A stretch of DNA of 15,015 bases from Chloroflexi bacterium RBG_16_64_43 (GTDB lineage: Bacteria; Chloroflexota; Anaerolineae; Anaerolineales; RBG-16-64-43). The stretch's first letter is position 1; every line of letters starts with the position of its first letter. A model generated the notes under the pieces. The model ran no database searches. It had not been told where the DNA came from and was given only the letters and a program-made list of their open reading frames with translations. Of this stretch, positions 7,515 through 14,116 are shown in pieces. The stretch lies in NCBI GenBank assembly GCA_001796965.1, contig MGOA01000052.1, positions 1 through 15,015 on the forward strand. The letters run 5' to 3'. The position numbers were made by a program, and so were the translations under genes.

Positions 7515-7742
7515 TCAGCCACTTCCCGGGGAGGTGGCGCAACTAACACAGGTGGTGGTCTCGCGATTGGTCCAGTAGACGAGGCCGCATAGAGGACATG
7601 TGACGCGCTGAAGGGCGTTCGGCTTGGCAGCAGGTCGGGGGCGAAGATCTGCCGGGAGGTCGGCATACGGGTCGCAGCAACACCTTGCGCTCTCGGGCGT
7701 AAGTGGAAGGTCAGGGAAGGGATCGTCGCCGGTGTCTGGCAT
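7515..7742 (-). CDS. Small zinc-ribbon protein, unknown function
   Basis: A 75-residue protein with an acidic, proline-rich N-terminus (MPDTGDDPFPDLPL), an unusual run of three cysteines (RCCCDPYADLP, about 20-30), a basic linker and a C-terminal zinc ribbon CPLCGLVYW...CVSC (about 49-69), the four cysteines forming a plausible Zn site. No family is recognised. It begins 3 bases after the acr3 stop, with GAAGG (inside the acr3 end) 7 bases before its ATG, so translation is probably coupled to acr3 and it is the last gene of the ars operon. The cysteine run could bind arsenite or another soft metal, which is speculation. The alternative frame over this interval has no ribosome binding site. 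Confidence 0.7.
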   Translation of the reverse strand: MPDTGDDPFPDLPLTPESARCCCDPYADLPADLRPRPAAKPNALQRVTCPLCGLVYWTNRETTTCVSCATSPGSG

Positions 7743-7745
7743 GGG

Positions 7746-8861
7746 TCACCCTTCTTCGAATTTAGGCCGATCGATCAACGAGCTGGACGGATCGCGGAAC
7801 AGCCTTCGGCGGAGGGCAAACGCCACGTTGACCAGTGCGATCATTACTGGCACCTCGATCAGTGGACCGATTACCGCTGCGAAGGCGGCGCCCGAGTTGA
7901 GACCGAACACGGCGATGGCCACGGCGATTGCCACTTCGAAGTTGTTGCTCGCGGCGGTGAAGGCCAGGGTCACGGTCTTGGCGTACGTGGCCTTGAGGCG
8001 GGTGCCCATCCAAAAGCTGATCAGGAACATGACCACAAAGTAGATGGCGAGGGGGATTGCGATGCGCACGACATCCAAGGGGAGTGAGACGATGAGCCCG
8101 CCCTTCAGGCTGAACATGACGACAATCGTGAACAGCAATGCCACCAAGGTCAGCGGGCTGATGCGCGGGATGAACTCCCTTTCGTACCAGGCGGGGCCTT
8201 TGGCCCGGATGAGGACCCAGCGCGAAACGAAACCTGCAAGAAAGGGAATGCCGAGGTAGATGAAGACGCTGCGGGCGATCTCGCCGATAGTGATGTGCAC
8301 GGCGCTGCCCTGCAGGCCGAACCACGTGGGGAGCAGCGTGATGAAGAAGAAGGCGTAAAGGCTGTAGAAGAAGACCTGGAAGAGGCTGTTGAGAGCCACC
8401 AACCCGGCGGCATACTCGCTGTCGCCATGGGCGAGTTCATTCCACACAATGACCATGGCGATGCATCGCGCCAGGCCGATGAGAATCAGGCCGGCCATGT
8501 ACTGCGGATAGCCACGGAGGAAGAGGATGGCCAAGGCGAACATCAGCAGCGGGCCGATGATCCAGTTCTGCACGAGCGAGAAGGTCAGGATCTTCCAATC
8601 GCGGAACACCTCCCGCAGTTCCTCGTAATGGACTTTCGCAAGGGGTGGATACATCATGAGAATTAGGCCGACGGCAATTGGAATATTGGTCGTGCCCGCG
8701 GTGACCGCGCGGTTGAAGGAGCTCACGGCTTGCGGGAAGAAGTAGCCGAGTCCGACGCCGATGACCATGGCAAGAAATATCCACAAGGTCAGCAAGCGAT
8801 CGCCAGTTCCCAGACGGCGATGCGGTTCAGACGCAACGTGGTGGAGGGCGTCGGTCTTCAT
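7746..8861 (-). CDS. acr3: Acr3-family arsenite efflux transporter
   Basis: A 371-residue inner-membrane antiporter that expels arsenite (sometimes antimonite) from the cell using the proton gradient. About ten hydrophobic helices follow a polar N-terminus of about 20 residues. The family signature GLARCIAMVIVWNELA at about 129-144 carries the essential Cys133, and FTAASNNFEVAIAVAI at about 301-316 carries Glu309; these match the Cys and Glu shown to be essential in characterised Acr3 proteins. Start: ATG at 8861, which begins 1 base after the stop of the thioredoxin-like gene, with GGAGG 9 bases upstream; the in-frame ATG at 8882 lies inside the preceding gene and has no site of its own. It is the fourth gene of the arsR operon. 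Confidence 0.95.
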   Translation of the reverse strand: MKTDALHHVASEPHRRLGTGDRLLTLWIFLAMVIGVGLGYFFPQAVSSFNRAVTAGTTNIPIAVGLILMMYPPLAKVHYEELREVFRDWKILTFSLVQNWIIGPLLMFALAILFLRGYPQYMAGLILIGLARCIAMVIVWNELAHGDSEYAAGLVALNSLFQVFFYSLYAFFFITLLPTWFGLQGSAVHITIGEIARSVFIYLGIPFLAGFVSRWVLIRAKGPAWYEREFIPRISPLTLVALLFTIVVMFSLKGGLIVSLPLDVVRIAIPLAIYFVVMFLISFWMGTRLKATYAKTVTLAFTAASNNFEVAIAVAIAVFGLNSGAAFAAVIGPLIEVPVMIALVNVAFALRRRLFRDPSSSLIDRPKFEEG

Positions 8862-8862
8862 G

Positions 8863-9114
8863 CTAGGCAGCCTCCATTGCATCGGCGAGCCAAGTGCCGA
8901 CCTCGGCCGGTGAGGGCACTCGCCCGGAGCACACGACCTTGCTGTTGATCACCAGCCCCGGCGTGGAAAGGAGGTTGTACGTCAGTATCTCTTCCATTTG
9001 GGTGATCTTAGCGATGTTGGCTTCGACGCCCATGGCCAGCACCGCTTGCTGGGCGATCGCCTCCACCTTCTTGCAGTTGGCACATCCGGGACCCAATACT
9101 TTGATGTCGAGCAT
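8863..9114 (-). CDS. Small thioredoxin-like redox-active disulfide protein
   Basis: An 83-residue compact thioredoxin/glutaredoxin-like protein. It opens with a beta strand then GPGCANCKK with the redox pair Cys11/Cys14, has STPGLVINSKVVCSGRVPS at about 50-68 (TP in the cis-Pro position, a third Cys at about 62), and ends in a helix. Such proteins are common in anaerobes beside DUF318 permeases and arsenic genes; a role in reducing arsenic or handling thiols for the neighbouring permease is inferred from context. AGGAGG 4 bases before the ATG is the best Shine-Dalgarno in the operon and overlaps the permease stop region (8-base gap). Its stop is 1 base from the acr3 start. Confidence 0.9.
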   Translation of the reverse strand: MLDIKVLGPGCANCKKVEAIAQQAVLAMGVEANIAKITQMEEILTYNLLSTPGLVINSKVVCSGRVPSPAEVGTWLADAMEAA

Positions 9115-9122
9115 GATGCCTC

Positions 9123-10607
9123 CTAGGCTTCGCGGATTGTGGAAGGAGTCGCGAGTGAGTTGCGCTCACGCATCGCCCGCCGATGGCGGTCAAGTACGGC
9201 GAATCCGCCTCCGAGAAGCGCAACAAAACCTGTGATGTAGAGGGCGATCATCGGCAGGCGAGCACCGTCAACCCATGCCCCGTAGATCAGCCCGGCCAGC
9301 GTGCTGAAGAGCGCCACCCATCCGACATATGCCCAAGTTCTCAGCCTGCCGAGAATGGGTGTGATCATGAGAATGCTCTGCAGGCTGAGCTCCGGATCGG
9401 CCATCAGGTAGGCCAGTAAGGGGCCGCGGTGCATGCCCAGACCGAGCAGCATCTTCGCCGTGGGCACCTCGACCAGCGTCGGAAAGTACATGAAGACACC
9501 AAATAGAACACCGGCGGCGTTGCCGATGAGCGAATTGGACCCGGCAACGGTCTCGATCCAGATCGGCTGGATGAGCATGCGCAAGATGCCCACCACGAAG
9601 ACCCCGGCGATGAGAAGAGGAGATATCTGCTTGACGAAACGCCAGGTTTCCCAGAGCCAGTCGCGTAACAAGTCGCGGGGCAACCCACGCCATGCAATCA
9701 GGATCGCGGCCGCGAGAGCGGCAGTAACGCCCGCCGCGCGCGGAGTAATGAGGATGTCAAGCGAGTCGGCGTGAGGCAGAACGCGCACTGCGGCCAGTAC
9801 AAGTGTCAGTACGACCAAGGCGGCCGCGACAGCCGTCCATCGCGAGAAGCCCTGGTGGATGTTCTCCAGCCCCCGCCATGAGGCGAGCCCAGTGAGGACA
9901 AGCAGAAGGATGAGCGCCGCGCCTTGCGATGTCACGCCCTCCTCGCCCCTTGCCGCGTCGAAGGGGAAGAGCTGGGGCAGGGCGGTCTCTGCCCGGCCGA
10001 TGGACGGAATGCCGAATGTCACTTGGGCGATGGGTGTTGCGAGGGCATCGAGCTTGAGCGTGCCCACGAGCAGGAGGGCGATGAGCACGACGAACAGAAT
10101 GGCGGCCGCGCCGCCCATGTGGGGCCTTCCGGCGAAGAGAGAATCGGTGGCAGCGTCGTGGGCGATGTCGGCGTCGCGAAAGAGCACGGCCATGATCAGG
10201 CCGATGCCGATGCCAAAGGCCAGCCCCAAGAGAAAGCGCGCGAGTGCCAGGTCGACGCCAATAATCCCTCCGGTGTAGATGAGCGCAAGAATATTGGCGG
10301 CTGGCGCGAAGAAGAGAAAGGTCAACGCCGGGCCGATACCCGCGCCTTTGCGATAGATGCCGGCGAAGAGAGGAACGATGGTGCAGGAGCACACGGCGAG
10401 CAGTGAACCAGCCAATGCCGCGGCGGGATACGAGAGCCCCTTGGGCGTGGAACGGCCCAGGAAGCGGGTAACGGCGGTCTTGGGTATGAGGGCCGTCATT
10501 GCGCCGGCGATGTAGAAGGCAGGCACGAGACACAATAAGACGTGCGCCGCCAGGTAAGAGGCGAGATTCCCGAGGCCGCCCAAGAGGAGCGAGATGAGCA
10601 GTGTCAT
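9123..10607 (-). CDS. DUF318/ArsP-type permease
   Basis: A 494-residue polytopic membrane protein of the predicted permease family that includes the organoarsenical exporter ArsP. Seen: the first conserved half with AGSLLAVCSCTIVPLFAGIY (about 66-85, Cys73 and Cys75) followed by TFLFFAPAANI (about 96-106), and the second half with FMYFPTLVEVPTAK and LLAYLMADPELSLQSILM. Between them lies a longer central region with extra hydrophobic segments, which makes the protein longer than common family members of about 300-350 residues. The substrate is unproven; the ars operon context suggests an arsenical, and the CxC in the first half could bind trivalent arsenic. I took the ATG at 10607, 11 bases after the arsR stop; a GTG at 10649 would overlap arsR. 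No clear ribosome binding site supports either. Confidence 0.88.
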   Translation of the reverse strand: MTLLISLLLGGLGNLASYLAAHVLLCLVPAFYIAGAMTALIPKTAVTRFLGRSTPKGLSYPAAALAGSLLAVCSCTIVPLFAGIYRKGAGIGPALTFLFFAPAANILALIYTGGIIGVDLALARFLLGLAFGIGIGLIMAVLFRDADIAHDAATDSLFAGRPHMGGAAAILFVVLIALLLVGTLKLDALATPIAQVTFGIPSIGRAETALPQLFPFDAARGEEGVTSQGAALILLLVLTGLASWRGLENIHQGFSRWTAVAAALVVLTLVLAAVRVLPHADSLDILITPRAAGVTAALAAAILIAWRGLPRDLLRDWLWETWRFVKQISPLLIAGVFVVGILRMLIQPIWIETVAGSNSLIGNAAGVLFGVFMYFPTLVEVPTAKMLLGLGMHRGPLLAYLMADPELSLQSILMITPILGRLRTWAYVGWVALFSTLAGLIYGAWVDGARLPMIALYITGFVALLGGGFAVLDRHRRAMRERNSLATPSTIREA

Positions 10608-10618
10608 GCGTCGACCAT

Positions 10619-10999
10619 TCAGGCCGAGCTGGCCTGGCAGCGAGGGCACGTGCAGCGCCCGCGGGAGGGCATCAGACGGAGCCGTGGAGCGCGGCGTGCG
10701 GTGGCGCCGGCCGCGCCGATCGCCAGGGGTCGCAGGCTGTCGAGCGCCTCGAGCAAGTGAGGTTGAGCAATGCGGTAAAAGACACGCAGCCCGTCCTTGC
10801 GAGTGCGGACGAGGTTGGCGGCACGCAGGGCCATGAGGTGCTGGGAGATGGTGGCCTGGCGTTCACCAAGCACCGCTTGGATGTGACAGACGCACACCTC
10901 TCCCGAGCGCAGGAGCTGCAAGATGTAAAGACGGGCGGGGTGCGCCAGGGTGCGCAGGAGCTGCGCCTGCACTTCCAGGGTTGGGTTTCCGTGGTCCAT
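10619..10999 (-). CDS. arsR: ArsR-family arsenic-responsive repressor
   Basis: A 126-residue winged-helix repressor. It has LAHPARLYILQLL at about 18-30, the arsenite-sensing motif GEVCVCHI with Cys36 and Cys38 in helix alpha3, and the recognition helix region RQATISQHLMALRAANLVRTRKDGLRVFYRI at about 47-77. A C-terminal tail adds a second Cys cluster, CTCPRC (Cys116, Cys118, Cys121), which could supply further arsenite ligands. Arsenite binding would release the repressor and switch on the operon. The ATG at 10999 has GAGG 6 bases upstream. It is the first gene of a five-gene minus-strand operon. A palindrome 11 bases upstream of the start is the probable autoregulatory operator. Confidence 0.94.
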   Translation of the reverse strand: MDHGNPTLEVQAQLLRTLAHPARLYILQLLRSGEVCVCHIQAVLGERQATISQHLMALRAANLVRTRKDGLRVFYRIAQPHLLEALDSLRPLAIGAAGATARRAPRLRLMPSRGRCTCPRCQASSA

Positions 11000-11009
11000 G
11001 GGAACCTCG

Positions 11010-11031
11010 AATCACATTCGCGGATGTGAAT
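11010..11031. promoter_or_regulatory. Candidate ArsR operator upstream of arsR
   Basis: TCACAT and ATGTGA (11012-11017, 11024-11029) form an inverted repeat around TTCGCGG-type centre bases, an 18-base palindrome with one mismatched pair. It starts 11 bases before the arsR ATG and overlaps the likely -10/+1 region, as expected for a repressor site. No clean -10/-35 pair could be fixed. Confidence 0.55.
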
Positions 11032-11080
11032 GTAGTCTACGCTTCTTGATAGAGGATGGCAGTGTCCGTCGTCACTTCGC

Positions 11081-11104
11081 CGACTGTGAGCATGTTCACA
11101 GTCG
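11081..11104. promoter_or_regulatory. CRP/FNR-superfamily-type palindrome between ars and CODH operons
   Basis: Nine-base perfect arms CGACTGTGA and TCACAGTCG flank GCATGT. The core TGTGA-N6-TCACA is identical to the CRP consensus, and the same superfamily includes CO-sensing CooA and redox-sensing FNR. It lies 82 bases upstream of arsR and 153 bases upstream of the first CODH operon gene, so it could act on either. Which protein binds is unknown; no regulator gene of this family is in the window. Confidence 0.6.
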
Positions 11105-11116
11105 CCTCGAATGGCG

Positions 11117-11153
11117 ATTCGGAATTCGGTGGAGTCAAATCGGAATTGGGGTG
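11117..11153 (+). repeat. Tandem TCGGAATT repeat, 21-base spacing
   Basis: TCGGAATT occurs at 11119-11126 and 11140-11147, within longer imperfect copies (ATTCGGAATTCGGTGG and AATCGGAATTGGGGTG). The 21-base period is two helical turns, so a protein could bind both copies on the same face. It sits between the CRP-like palindrome and the CODH operon. Confidence 0.5.
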
Positions 11154-11178
11154 ACGGGTGACGCGCGCAAAGGGTGAC
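11149..11178 (+). repeat. Three GGGTGAC copies upstream of the CODH operon
   Basis: GGGTGAC is repeated at 11149-11155, 11156-11162 and 11172-11178, the first two in direct contact and the third falling in the loop of the stem-loop at 11165-11185. The role is unknown; they could be binding half-sites. Confidence 0.45.
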
Positions 11179-11185
11179 TTTGCGC
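11165..11185 (+). other. Stem-loop in the CODH operon upstream region
   Basis: A perfect 8-base inverted repeat GCGCAAAG / CTTTGCGC with a 5-base loop lies about 70 bases before the DUF166 gene. No T-run follows, so it is not a typical terminator; it may be a protein site or a leader RNA structure. A smaller stem (ACAGG-N5-CCTGT, 11232-11246) abuts the GGAG ribosome binding site. No convincing sigma70 promoter was found here, though TTATCGTTATT at 11210-11220 is the most A/T-rich spot. Confidence 0.4.
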
Positions 11186-11256
11186 ACTAACCCGGCTGGG
11201 AACGGGGATTTATCGTTATTTGAAGGGTTTGACAGGCCCATCCTGTGGAGAGGCAG

Positions 11257-12051
11257 ATGGCGCTATCGACGCCAGCGGAAGGGCATCGACCACTGGTCGT
11301 ATTAGCCGTCACCCAGGGGCTGTGGGGTGAACGGATAGCCGAGAACATCCAGCGCCACGCACCGCCTCATTGGAAAGTCCACACTTGGTCCGCTCCACGC
11401 GCCATCCCTCCCGTCGTCGACGACCCCGAAGAATACATAAATGGTCCAATTCCGGGAGCCGACCTTCTCGTGGCGCTGGGAGACACCCCCGGCCTCGCGC
11501 AACTGATCCCCGACATCGCGCGGCTATGCGGATGCGCGTCGGTGCTCGCGCCGGTCGACCGCAGCGAGGCGCTGCCTCAAGGCTTGGTCGAGCAATTGCG
11601 CGGGTGGTTGGAGGCCATCGGCGTTCGATCGGTCTTCCCCCGCCCGTTGTGCACTCTCGGGGAAGAGACAATCAACCGCTGGCCGATCGTCGAACGCTAC
11701 GACGATCCGTTGGTACGTGAATTCGCTCGTTGGTTCGGGCAACCGAAGCTGGCGCTGACGGTCGAGGACAAGGTTGTGACGCGGGTGGATGTTGTCCGGG
11801 ACTCGGCATGCGGTTGTGCGCGCTTTGTGGCCGAGGGTTTGACGGGGGTTCGCGCGGAGGAGGCCGTCGAGTCCGCGGGAATGCTGCACCACCACTTTCC
11901 GTGCTTGGCCAGTATGAACATCGATGCGGATTATCGCGACACACTGATGCACGTTTCGGGCAATTGCCTGAAAGAGGAAGTAGCTCAGGCGGTTGCGGCG
12001 CACGTGCCCACACAGTATCTGCGCCCCGCCGGCCATGTAGATGAAACCTGA
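11257..12051 (+). CDS. DUF166-family protein, first gene of the CODH/ACS operon
   Basis: A 264-residue soluble protein of the DUF166 family, once labelled thymidylate synthase-like in archaeal genomes without good support. I recall a (seleno)protein version named DfsP; here cysteine codons are used and no in-frame TGA occurs. Seen: LVVLAVTQGLWGERIAENI at about 13-31, a Rossmann-like start; DLLVALGDTPGL at about 69-80; CGC at 91-93; RPLCTLGE at about 129-136; the strongly conserved-looking RDSACGCARFVAEGL at about 181-195 (Cys185, Cys187); and AGMLHHHFPCLASM at about 207-220 with three histidines and Cys216. These Cys/His clusters suggest a metal or Fe-S site. ATG at 11257 has GGAG 6 bases upstream and is preferred over a GTG at 11245. 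The CODH gene follows after 53 bases. The function is unknown; a role in CODH/ACS maturation is inferred from position. Confidence 0.8.
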   Translation: MALSTPAEGHRPLVVLAVTQGLWGERIAENIQRHAPPHWKVHTWSAPRAIPPVVDDPEEYINGPIPGADLLVALGDTPGLAQLIPDIARLCGCASVLAPVDRSEALPQGLVEQLRGWLEAIGVRSVFPRPLCTLGEETINRWPIVERYDDPLVREFARWFGQPKLALTVEDKVVTRVDVVRDSACGCARFVAEGLTGVRAEEAVESAGMLHHHFPCLASMNIDADYRDTLMHVSGNCLKEEVAQAVAAHVPTQYLRPAGHVDET

Positions 12052-12104
12052 GCGCGGGCCCGACCCGTCCACGACTCAATTCGGCATTGTTTGGAGGAGA
12101 GACT

Positions 12105-14075
12105 ATGGCTAAGCTGCGATCCGCTGAAGAGCGTTCCCGCGACCCCGCGGCCCGGGAGATGCTGGCACGCGCGGCAGAGTTGGGCATCCAAACGGCCTTC
12201 GATCGCGCGGACATGATGGCTGCATGCCCGATCGGTGTAGGGTCGTCGGCCGGGGCGTGCTGCAAGAACTGCTTCATGGGGCCGTGCCGCCTCACCAAGG
12301 ATGGTCAGGTGGGCGTGTGCGGCGCCACGATCGAAACGATCGCAGCCCGCAATCTGGCGCGCTCGATCGCGGCCGGGTCGGCGGCGCACTCCGATCACGG
12401 GCGCGACTTGGCCTTCACGCTGCTGGCTACGGCCGACGGCAAGGCCCAAGGCTACGAGATCCGCGATGTGGAGAAGCTGCATGCCGTGGCGCGCAAGTTC
12501 GGCGTGAAGACCGATGGCCGCAGCAAGGAGGATATCGCGCGCGAGGTTGCCACCCTGGGGCTGAGCATGTTCGGCCAGCAAGAGGGCGAGCTGATGTACA
12601 TCAAGCACGCCCCGCGCAAGCAGCAGGAGCGCTGGCGCAGGTATGGCATCGTGCCGCGCGGCATCGACCGCGAGGTGGTGGAGGTGATGCACCGCACGCA
12701 CATGGGCGACGACCAGCAGGCCGAACACATACTCAAGGGCGCGCTGCGCTGCGCCATGGGCGACGGCTGGGGTGGGTCGATGCTGGCCACCGACTTCTCC
12801 GATATTCTCTTCGGCACGCCGCGCCCGCGGGCGGGGCGGGTCAACCTGGGGGGGCTCAAAGGCGATGAAGTCAACATCGTGATCCACGGGCACGAGCCGA
12901 CGCTCTCGCAGATGCTGGTGCGTGCCGTGAATGAGCCGGAGCTGATCGAGTACGCGCGCAGCAAAGGCGCGCGTGGCATCAACCTGGCTGGTATCTGCTG
13001 CACCTCGAACGAGACGTTGGTGCGCCAGGGGGTACCCTCGGCCGGCAACTTCCTGCATCAAGAATTGGCCCTGATCACGGGCGCGGTAGATGCCATGATC
13101 GTCGACGTGCAATGCATCATGCAGGCGTTGCCATCAATTGCGGGCCGCTTCCACACCAAGTTCATCACCACCTCGCCCAAGGTCGTCATCGAGGGCGGGC
13201 TACACATGGAGTTCGACGAACACCATGCGCTGGACCAGGCGCGCGTATTGGTGCGCACGGCGATCGACAACTATCCGAATCGCGGGCCGGTGCACATCCC
13301 GGATATCGCCGAGGATGTGATCCCCGGCTTTTCGCACGAGTACATCAACTACATGCTCGGCGGGTCGTACCGCGCCTCCTTCCGCCCCTTGAACGATGCC
13401 ATCATGTCGGGGCGCATTCGGGGCGTGGTCGCGGACGTCGGCTGCAACAACCCGCGCACAACGCAGGACAAATCGCACGAGTGGTTGGTGCGCGAACTTC
13501 TGGGCAACGATGTTCTGGTGGTCCAGACAGGATGCGGCGCACTGGCCGCGGGCAAGTACGGCTACCTTCTGCCGGAGGCCGCGCTCGAAGCGGCCGGGCC
13601 GGGTTTGCGCGAGGTGTGCGAGGCGACGGGTATGCCGCCGGTGCTTCACATGGGTTCGTGCGTGGACAACTCGCGCATCCTCACCGTGCTGACCCAGGTC
13701 GTTGCCGAAGGCGGGTTGGGCGAGGACATCTCCGACGTGCCGGCGGTCGGCATGGCGCCCGAGTGGATGAGCGAAAAAGCGCTCGCCATAGGCGCCTACT
13801 GCGCCGCCTCAGGGGCCTACGTTCTTTTCGGGATCGACTCGCCGGTGGGTGCCAGCGCCGAGGTCACGCGCATTCTGAGCGAGACCTGGGGTCAGGCGCT
13901 GGGCGGCAAGCTTGAGTTCGTTACCTCCGATGAAGAGATGCTCAAGCGTGCCCTGGCGCACATCGACGCCAAACGTGCGGCGTTGAACCTGCCAGCGTAT
14001 GACGCCGGCCGATTTGGGCGCAGCGGCGACCTGACCTACTACACGCGCATGAAGGAAAGCGCCATCGCGGGCTAA
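12105..14075 (+). CDS. acsA: Anaerobic Ni-Fe carbon monoxide dehydrogenase catalytic subunit (CooS/AcsA)
   Basis: A 656-residue CODH that interconverts CO2 and CO; with ACS encoded next it would make CO for acetyl-CoA synthesis. N-terminal cysteines for the D and B clusters are Cys41, Cys52, Cys53, Cys56, Cys61 and Cys72. C-cluster ligands are seen in order: the His of HGHEP (261-265), Cys299 (GICCTSNE), Cys337 (VDVQCIMQ), Cys447 (DVGCNNP), Cys477 (QTGCGAL) and Cys519 (HMGSCVDN). The catalytic Lys558 is in PEWMSEKA. Length is normal. The ATG at 12105 has GGAGGA 6 bases upstream; the frame opens at 12087 but with no site. The gap from Cys41 to Cys52 (10 residues) is longer than the 7 I recall for Carboxydothermus and Moorella enzymes. 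Followed by acsB after 41 bases, which supports acsA over a stand-alone cooS role. Confidence 0.96.
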   Translation: MAKLRSAEERSRDPAAREMLARAAELGIQTAFDRADMMAACPIGVGSSAGACCKNCFMGPCRLTKDGQVGVCGATIETIAARNLARSIAAGSAAHSDHGRDLAFTLLATADGKAQGYEIRDVEKLHAVARKFGVKTDGRSKEDIAREVATLGLSMFGQQEGELMYIKHAPRKQQERWRRYGIVPRGIDREVVEVMHRTHMGDDQQAEHILKGALRCAMGDGWGGSMLATDFSDILFGTPRPRAGRVNLGGLKGDEVNIVIHGHEPTLSQMLVRAVNEPELIEYARSKGARGINLAGICCTSNETLVRQGVPSAGNFLHQELALITGAVDAMIVDVQCIMQALPSIAGRFHTKFITTSPKVVIEGGLHMEFDEHHALDQARVLVRTAIDNYPNRGPVHIPDIAEDVIPGFSHEYINYMLGGSYRASFRPLNDAIMSGRIRGVVADVGCNNPRTTQDKSHEWLVRELLGNDVLVVQTGCGALAAGKYGYLLPEAALEAAGPGLREVCEATGMPPVLHMGSCVDNSRILTVLTQVVAEGGLGEDISDVPAVGMAPEWMSEKALAIGAYCAASGAYVLFGIDSPVGASAEVTRILSETWGQALGGKLEFVTSDEEMLKRALAHIDAKRAALNLPAYDAGRFGRSGDLTYYTRMKESAIAG

Positions 14076-14116
14076 CCCACCGACCATCCTAGACACCCCG
14101 CCGGGGAGGAAGTCCA

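Noticed and set aside
7280..7666. 128-residue minus-strand open frame overlapping the zinc-ribbon gene
   Set aside because: It has no ribosome binding site or recognisable motif and conflicts with the better supported zinc-ribbon protein coupled to acr3.
11229..11234. Perfect TTGACA as a -35 box for the CODH operon
   Set aside because: No -10 element lies about 17 bases downstream; that position is already inside the ribosome binding site and coding start.
11985..13112. 375-residue minus-strand open frame opposite the CODH gene
   Set aside because: A long antisense frame created by G+C-rich codon bias; no recognisable domain, and the plus strand encodes an unambiguous CODH.
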